A stretch of DNA of 64,000 bases from Dolomedes plantarius (Eukaryota; Arthropoda; Arachnida; Araneae; Dolomedidae): NCBI GenBank assembly GCA_907164885.2, contig OU015490.1:211855443-211919442 (forward strand), in the 5' to 3' direction. Of the stretch, positions 58,721 through 64,000 are shown in pieces; the first letter of the stretch is position 1, and each line of letters starts with the position of its first letter. The position numbers and the translations under genes were made by a program. Under the pieces are notes generated by a model. That model saw nothing but the letters and a program-made list of their open reading frames with translations. It was not told where the DNA came from and made no database searches.

Positions 58721-59290
58721 ATCTTCCCAAAACTGAAGCAGTTTTAAAGAATTTAAATGATAACGATTGTGATGTCGTAAGTTTCAAAGAGACTTTTTCG
58801 TCAAAAGAGGATAAAACTAAAGTTAAGGGGGATAAAAAAACGTGAAAAACCGCCTTCAGGTTCCAGCATTAAAACTGCTAATACTGAAGTAATTAAGTCG
58901 GTAAACAATAGGTCGAATAATCACCAATACGAAAAACAGAGTCAGGTTGTTGAAAAACATGAAACAAGCGGCGAACTAAATTGTAAAAGTACCATAAAGG
59001 GCGAGATAAAGCCAGTAACTAAACACGTTGGTGCAGCGTATAAGTTTGAAAAAATAGAATCTGCATTAAAATCTAATGCCTATACTCTAAAAAGTACGGA
59101 GGAAAGTAAAGTGTGCACTACAAAACCTCCATCAAAGGATGAATGTTTCGCTGATAAGGTACACAAGGTTATCAAAAGAAAAGATGACAATTCTAAAGGT
59201 CCTTTGCATAAGTACAGGAAGCGGAAGATTTCTGCCACCCAGCAAGGTTGGCCTCCTCCCAACAGACCTCCTGTCCATTGTCAAGCCTGA
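58720..59290 (+). pseudogene. lysine-rich retroelement protein fragment
   Basis: A frame without ATG reads KTEAVLKNLNDNDCDVVSF, KETFSSKEDKTKVKGDKK, shifts by one base at an A-run near 58838, and continues REKPPSGSSIKTANTEV to KYRKRKISATQQGWPPPNRP and a stop. It is Lys/Ser/Thr-rich with no known domain. By position it is gag-pol linker or a remnant of pol. Confidence 0.5.
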
Positions 59291-60011
59291 CCAGCGCCTC
59301 AGGACCAACGACCTGCTGCACGAAGGATGCCCACACGGTCAACGAACCCCTTTACTAGGACTGCGACCATCAAGAGAGGTTCCACGAAATGGACAGACTG
59401 GTGCGGGGAAGTTGCCGCTTTCATGAACAAGTCTTGTATAAATTCTCTTATTCTCCCACCCTTTAATAAAACCGAACCAAATTGGTTTGAAGTGCCCCAG
59501 TGTATATGCTGTGAAAAAGAAAAAATTTGAGAGGAAAGGGGTCCGCCACTGAAAAAAACGGCATACTTTTGTTTTATAAATTTTTGAAGGGGACATGTAG
59601 TGACTAGGAAAAAAATACATACTGCATAATATAATAATTAACTAACTAACATACTAAATTCAAAAAACATAACACATGTGCATTATGAATTGGGGAAGAG
59701 TAGCTACAAACTGTCACGAAATGTCATGCTGTGCAATTGTGTTGACACTTTTAACTAAAATAGATATTTTAGGGCGCAGTTGGCCAGCCCAGTATCCGCA
59801 ACTCTGCAAATCCACTGTTTGATGGTGTCACCTAGACCCATCGGGGTTAGTTTTGTAAGATGGGAGTGGCTTTTTTCCCCCACACAACGTGTGGAAGGTT
59901 TTTTGGCTTTGACACCCATTATGTAAAAATTCAGACCAGCACGCGTTTTCAATTAGTTAACTGAAGCCGTTCAGACCTCAGTTACCTAATTGTTTTGTCG
60001 AGGGAGGCCAG
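59291..60011. other. 3' internal region of the retroelement
   Basis: No RT, integrase or envelope-like frame is seen. The end holds the purine tract GAGGGAGGCCAG before the LTR. Confidence 0.5.
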
Positions 60012-60450
60012 TGTAAGGTATACATAAGATTCGATGCACAAGAATCGAACTTTTTAGTGAATAAATTAAAGAAGATGCTTGAGATATGCTAATTTCGGCA
60101 TACGCGCTTGGTATAAATACCAAGCAGCTTGATGAAGTGAAGAAGGTTGTTAAGGTTGTTAGATAAGCGAGAGGGAGCTACGAGGTAAGCAGTTCCATGT
60201 GTTAGCCGGCGCTAGTGCATGGGGGGCCCAAAGTTTACGTGGCAGTACTGCTGGTATGACTCTCTGCTGGTTTGTGAGCATTTGCAAAGTGTATTTCTAT
60301 TTAATGTTAATGTATATTCTGTACAAGTAGTACGTATGCCTATTGCTCTAAAAGCAAATTCTATATGTGCAACGAATTCAATAAACAGTGTTTCACGTAT
60401 AAACTGTGTTTGTATCAAATTCAAATAGAGTGCCCCTTAGTATTCTCTAT
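60012..60450 (+). repeat. 3' LTR
   Basis: Direct copy of 56636-57073 with scattered substitutions. It keeps the palindromic TATA box GCTTGGTATAAATACCAAGC (about 60107-60126) and AATAAA. Confidence 0.88.
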
Positions 60451-60455
60451 AACTT

Positions 60456-60745
60456 TACAAACTCCGAAATTTGCAAACTCTGTCAATCCGGTCTGCATTG
60501 GAAGTTCCATTTTAAGATTTTCGGCTGTTTCTTGACGCATTTCTTTTCTATATTTTCACTCGTGTAAAGAATACCTGAATTATTTTTCCCAGATGGCTAT
60601 AGTAAATAAGTTGTTAAATATATGAACTGTGTGTTTTATTGAAGCTTGAACCACATCGGCCCAATGACTACAAAAGTGCCATCAATTTCAAGAACTAATA
60701 TTTTACCCTTACTTAAAAAAATATCTTAAATAAAAACATTTTAAT
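60456..60745. other. unassigned sequence
   Basis: No feature recognised. Confidence 0.45.
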
Positions 60746-60895
<150 letters not shown>

Positions 60896-60897
60896 TA

Positions 60898-61453
60898 AAT
60901 GAAAACCCGCAGTTCGCTACAGTGTATATTCAAATTAAATACAACGGTCAATGTATTAATTGGTTTTGGATAATGTCCAATTGTCTAAAGCATTAGCAAG
61001 AAAAAAAATTTTTTTGCCTGTTTCGTTGTCATGTACGTGACGAAAAATTAATTTAAAGTACCATAAAAAAATCACGTTATCAGCATTTAATAAATTAAAT
61101 TCTAAAAATGAATCTTAAAAAAATTCACAAAAATCAGAAAATCGAGGTAAAGATTCGAAAAAGATTTCCTTTTAATGGAATTTCTATGATCTCTCCCGTG
61201 ATATAACCGTTTTATAACCGTCTTTTTATTATTTTAAATGCAAACTTAAAAAAAGTTACTAAAACAGCATAAAATTTTTTTTTAAAAAAATCTAAGAAGA
61301 GTTTCTCAAAAATCTGTCTTAGCGCACCCATACACTATAAGAAGAATCGCCATGTAAAATTTCAGTCCTTTAGGTCCAGTGGTTTGGTCTGTGCGTTGTC
61401 TGTCAGTCGGTCAGTCAGTCGGTCAGTCAATCAGTCAGTCAGTTACGGAACTG

Positions 61454-61495
<42 letters not shown>

Positions 61496-61530
61496 TAGCA
61501 TTATTGCCCGGCTGTACCCGGGTAGATATA
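60898..61530 (+). mobile_element. mini-me/Helentron-like element, copy 2, left part
   Basis: Colinear with 24310-24960. Core layout is clear: AATTTCAGTCCTTTAGGTCC, a (GTCA/GTCG)n run (61400-61442), GTTACGGAACTG, a TA run (61457-61496), then ACTAGCATTATTGCCCGG and TACCCGGGTAGATATA. It is cut at 61530 by a Tc1-like element; its right part resumes at 62769. Confidence 0.6.
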
Positions 61531-62768
61531 CAGATTGTGGACAAAATAATACGAACACCTGTGAAATAATGGAAAATCTTTATTAATAGGGGGTTGGACC
61601 ACCCTTTGAATGAAGTACAGATTTAATGCGACGTGGGATAGATGCATAAAGGTCATGGACAATATTTAATGGAATATTAAGCCATTCCTCCTGCAGAGCG
61701 GTCTCTAATTCCGAAAGTCCGGATGGAGGTGGAAATCGGGAACGAAGTTTGGACTCCAAATATTGCCATAAATGTTCAATAATATTCAAGTCCGGAGACT
61801 GAGGGGGCCAGGCGAGATGTTCAACTGCATCGTCATGCTCTTCGAACCATTCTTGAACACACCTAGCAGTGTGGATAGGGGCGTTGTCGTCTTGAAAAAG
61901 CGGTCGCTCTCCAGGGAATACAGTCTGGACAAAAGGATGAACATGATCCCCCAGAACGCTTAGATAGTGATTGGATTTGATCCTCCCATGCAGAATAACA
62001 AGTGGCCCAAGACCGCGCCAAGATATCGCACCCCCATGCTTTAGAGTCGGCAAGAGGCATTCAGGATAAAACGCTTCTTTGGGCGTTCTACAGACATAAA
62101 CGCGTCCGGTCGTCTGAAATAGGGTGAATGACGATTCATCTGACCATATTAGCTGTTGTGGGGACCAGCCTTTGTGATCTCTTCACCATTGGCTTCGCTT
62201 GAAAGCATTAGTTGCTGTCACCAAGGGTTTACGAATTGCCACTCTGCCATAAATATTCGCAGCCTGAAGTTCCCTTTTGACAGTTTTTGTTGAAACGTGG
62301 TCCTGGAGATGACTGTTAATTTTGGATGTTATCTCGGATAATGATTGCTTGTGCTTTCGGGCTACTATGCGCTTCAAGACTCGTCTATCCCTATCAGCAA
62401 GCTTGGACTTTCGGCCACTGTTGTGCTTTGAAGACGTCGTCTTACCCTCTTACGTGTACGCTGTCATAACGGCTGATACCGTACTCCTTGCAAACCCCCA
62501 AAGGTTTGCTGTTTCCGTAAACGATGCTCCACTTAAATGCGCTCCAGCTATCATTTCTCTTTGGAACTCTGACAGGTCTGACATTTCAACTTATCACAGA
62601 TAGTTCGATAGAAAAATGCATCGTAGGTGACTGCTGTTGAGAGACTGATACCTTCCTCTTCAAACTCACTAGGTGGCAGACTTCTGTTGCAGGTGGCGCG
62701 GCTGTACTGCAGGTTTGAAATACATCATACTTTTTCACAGGTGTTCGTATTATTTTGTACTCCATCTG
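61531..62768 (-). mobile_element. DD36E-type Tc1-like element, nested
   Basis: Inverted ends CAGATTGTGGACAAAATAAT and the complement of CAGATGGAGTACAAAATAAT, continuing through ACGAACACCTGTGAAA. TA is present at the left; the right shows CATA, probably a mutated TA. It lies in the middle of the mini-me-like element. Confidence 0.9.
61583..62584 (-). pseudogene. Tc1-like DDE transposase with two in-frame stops
   Basis: One continuous frame of 333 codons from the ATG at 62584 (MSDLSEFQREMIAGAHLSGA). The HTH is followed by a TAA at AVMTAYT-stop-EGKTTSS, later by a TGA at FKRSQW-stop-RDHKGW, and then stays open: WSDESSFTLF, HGGAISWRGLGPLV, FQDDNAPIHTARCVQEWF, SPDLNIIEHLWQYLE, ending SKGGPTPY. 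All three catalytic residues are present with 36 residues between second Asp and Glu. No frameshift is needed, so decay is slight. Confidence 0.88.
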
Positions 62769-62990
62769 CATATAGATATACAATTTTTCATGAATTCCAT
62801 CAAAAAAATTTTGGGCTGCACCTCCCGCTCTTAATGTTTATCTGGCCAGACAGAATGCGCTTAGCACGTTTCTACTGAAATGATATACCCAGTATTTTTT
62901 TGATGGAAAGCATGAAAAGTTTTATATCTGTATATCTAGTCACAACTTTTAAAGAACGACTCAGGCAGTCGTTCTTTAAAAATAATTTCA
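62769..62990 (+). mobile_element. mini-me/Helentron-like element, right part
   Basis: Continues the interrupted GGTAGATATA sequence (TATAGATATACAATTTTTC) and includes a perfect hairpin with 15-bp arms TTTTAAAGAACGACT and a 5-base loop (62947-62981). Where it ends is unclear. Confidence 0.45.
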
Positions 62991-63382
62991 TTAATTTTCT
63001 TATGCCTTAATATAACTAATGGGCTAATAGTTCGGAATGAAAGTTATGTGTCGTTATGTTTCTCTGTTTAAAGAGATTTTCCTCCCACTGCTTATGAAGC
63101 CCCAAAACTCTAAAAGATTTATCTTATATGATTTCACGGAATAAGTAATTCAAATACATATCGTATGTTAAATCTGTTTCGCGAACTTAGGGGAAAAAAC
63201 CTGTAGAACTCTTAAACTTCTTCCCATTTTATGATCCTCAAACAATTCATATGATTAGATCAACAGAAGGCATCCAAAAACTGGTCATGGGACAAACTTA
63301 TTTTTTCTATTTTTTTCTTCTTTTTTTTCGAAATTTTATTAAGTTCTATTAGTTTGAACGGCATTGTGTAAAATTGTCTAAA
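62991..63382. other. unassigned AT-rich sequence
   Basis: No feature recognised. Confidence 0.5.
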
Positions 63383-63640
63383 CCAGCGGTTCTCAACCTT
63401 TTTAGACTCACGACTCCACTAAACGTCAGAAAAATAAAATAAACACTTCACCCTCCCCCCCAGTCACCCCCAGACCAACTCTCAAACCACCGCCAAATCT
63501 CCCATCGAAACAAACCTCTTTTCCCCCGCGTATCGAATTTCACTGGTTGTGGTGAAGGGGCTGTATCCACATTTAAGTGGTGCGCTTAGGGGCACAAAAA
63601 TCATTAAAAAATCAATTTAAAACACTAATTGAGCCCCAAA
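63383..63640 (+). mobile_element. hAT-like terminal fragment
   Basis: CAGCGGTTCTCAACCTTTTT followed by AGACTCACGACTCC is a typical left end of a Charlie/Tip100-type hAT element. No matching right end, 8-bp duplication or transposase is present. Confidence 0.5.
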
Positions 63641-63758
63641 TTTCATTTTTCCTGATTTAAGTTCATCGGGTCGTAAACATTAACTGTGCCGAATTTGGTC
63701 CCGGTGGGTGAAACAGTCTATGATTCTATAGCGGAAAGACAAACAGACAAGCTCTTTT

Positions 63759-63759
<1 letters not shown>
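63641..63759 (+). repeat. RTE- or mini-me-like 3' tail
   Basis: CGAATTTGGTCCCGGTGGGTGAAACAG-like text followed by GACAAACAGACAAGCTC and then a CA/TA repeat resembles 3' ends of RTE/Helentron-type repeats. Confidence 0.35.

Positions 63760-63829
<70 letters not shown>
63760..63829. repeat. (CA)n-(TA)n microsatellite
   Basis: CA run followed by TA run. Confidence 0.95.
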
Positions 63830-63833
<4 letters not shown>

Positions 63834-64000
63834 TTACTAACTATCTATAATCGCCCATTCTGTACTTCATCTCTGCCATGGTAACCCGTCTTGACGTAAA
63901 CGCTCCGCCTTCCACATACTAACTTCCTCCGCCAATTCTGGCAACCTCTTTCACCTAATGCTATTTTGGCGCTTTTTAGCGAGAGACGCAGGCTGGCTCC
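63830..64000. other. unassigned window end
   Basis: Less AT-rich sequence without a recognisable feature; it may continue beyond the window. Confidence 0.4.

Larger units (their letters stand above)
56636..60450 (+). mobile_element. LTR retrotransposon with exact 5-bp target duplication
   Basis: LTRs at 56636-57073 and 60012-60450 are nearly the same length and closely similar. AACTT stands directly outside both (56631-56635, 60451-60455). The primer site TGGCGCCCGAAAG (57076) is a tRNA-Lys-type site, and GAGGGAGGCCAG precedes the 3' LTR. Inside are a gag frame, a lysine-rich second frame and a hairpin cluster, but no RT or integrase, so pol is deleted. Confidence 0.88.

Noticed and set aside
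59080..59620. Overlapping frames of 60-95 residues near the end of the second LTR retroelement
   Set aside because: None shows RT, integrase or envelope features; they overlap one another in three frames.

Overview
The window is eukaryotic, repeat-dominated nuclear DNA. It is AT-rich with very long (TA)n tracts (often fused to (GT)n/(CA)n) and a dense, nested population of transposable elements. I found no intron-exon host gene, no rRNA or tRNA gene and no bacterial-style operon. The mix of families points to an invertebrate animal: DUF4817-type and DD36E-type Tc1 elements, an R1-group LINE with RNase H, two piggyBac-like elements, mini-me/Helentron-like repeats with (GTCA)n-(TA)n cores, and an arthropod-type transposase-like protein. 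An arthropod, perhaps a chelicerate, is my best guess, but no single locus proves it.

Layout. 0-2.3 kb: edge of a pogo-like element, a mariner remnant and a Tc1 remnant. 2.3-6.9 kb: dispersed noncoding repeats (family A), one promoter-like module and giant (TA)n tracts. 6.9-9.7 kb: a deleted DD41D-type element and a DUF4817-type element, both in TA repeats. 9.7-12.7 kb: long family A copy. 12.7-16.9 kb: three TA-flanked transposons in a row, the first carrying a nested piggyBac. 16.9-19.1 kb: family B repeat and a second piggyBac-like element. 19.3-23.2 kb: Ty3/gypsy-like element with paired LTRs, its gag split by a TTAA-flanked MITE and most of pol deleted. 23.2-27.8 kb: family A copy with a mini-me-like insertion, then an inverted-duplicated GCDGT-family transposase-like element. 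27.9-35.0 kb: two head-to-tail R1-group LINEs inserted in what looks like a long minus-strand LTR. 35.4-44.1 kb: two equal-length DD36E Tc1-like elements in opposite orientation, separated by promoter-like modules and a SINE-like repeat. 44.1-49.3 kb: fold-back element, fourth promoter-like module and a DD34E Tc1 element. 49.6-52.6 kb: Tc1 remnant, two tandem-repeat arrays and a Harbinger-type MITE. 52.6-55.8 kb: second DD41D-type and third DUF4817-type elements. 56.6-60.5 kb: second LTR retroelement with an exact 5-bp target duplication and an internal cluster of hairpins. 60.9-64 kb: mini-me-like element with a nested Tc1, then hAT-like and RTE-like ends.

How the parts relate. Most of the Tc1/mariner/pogo elements sit in (TA)n tracts, consistent with their TA target preference, so the window reads as repeated rounds of TA-tract growth and TA-targeted insertion. 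Nearly all coding regions are broken. The clearest exception is the transposase on the minus strand at 42840-43880, which has a plausible ATG, no interruption and an intact DDE triad.
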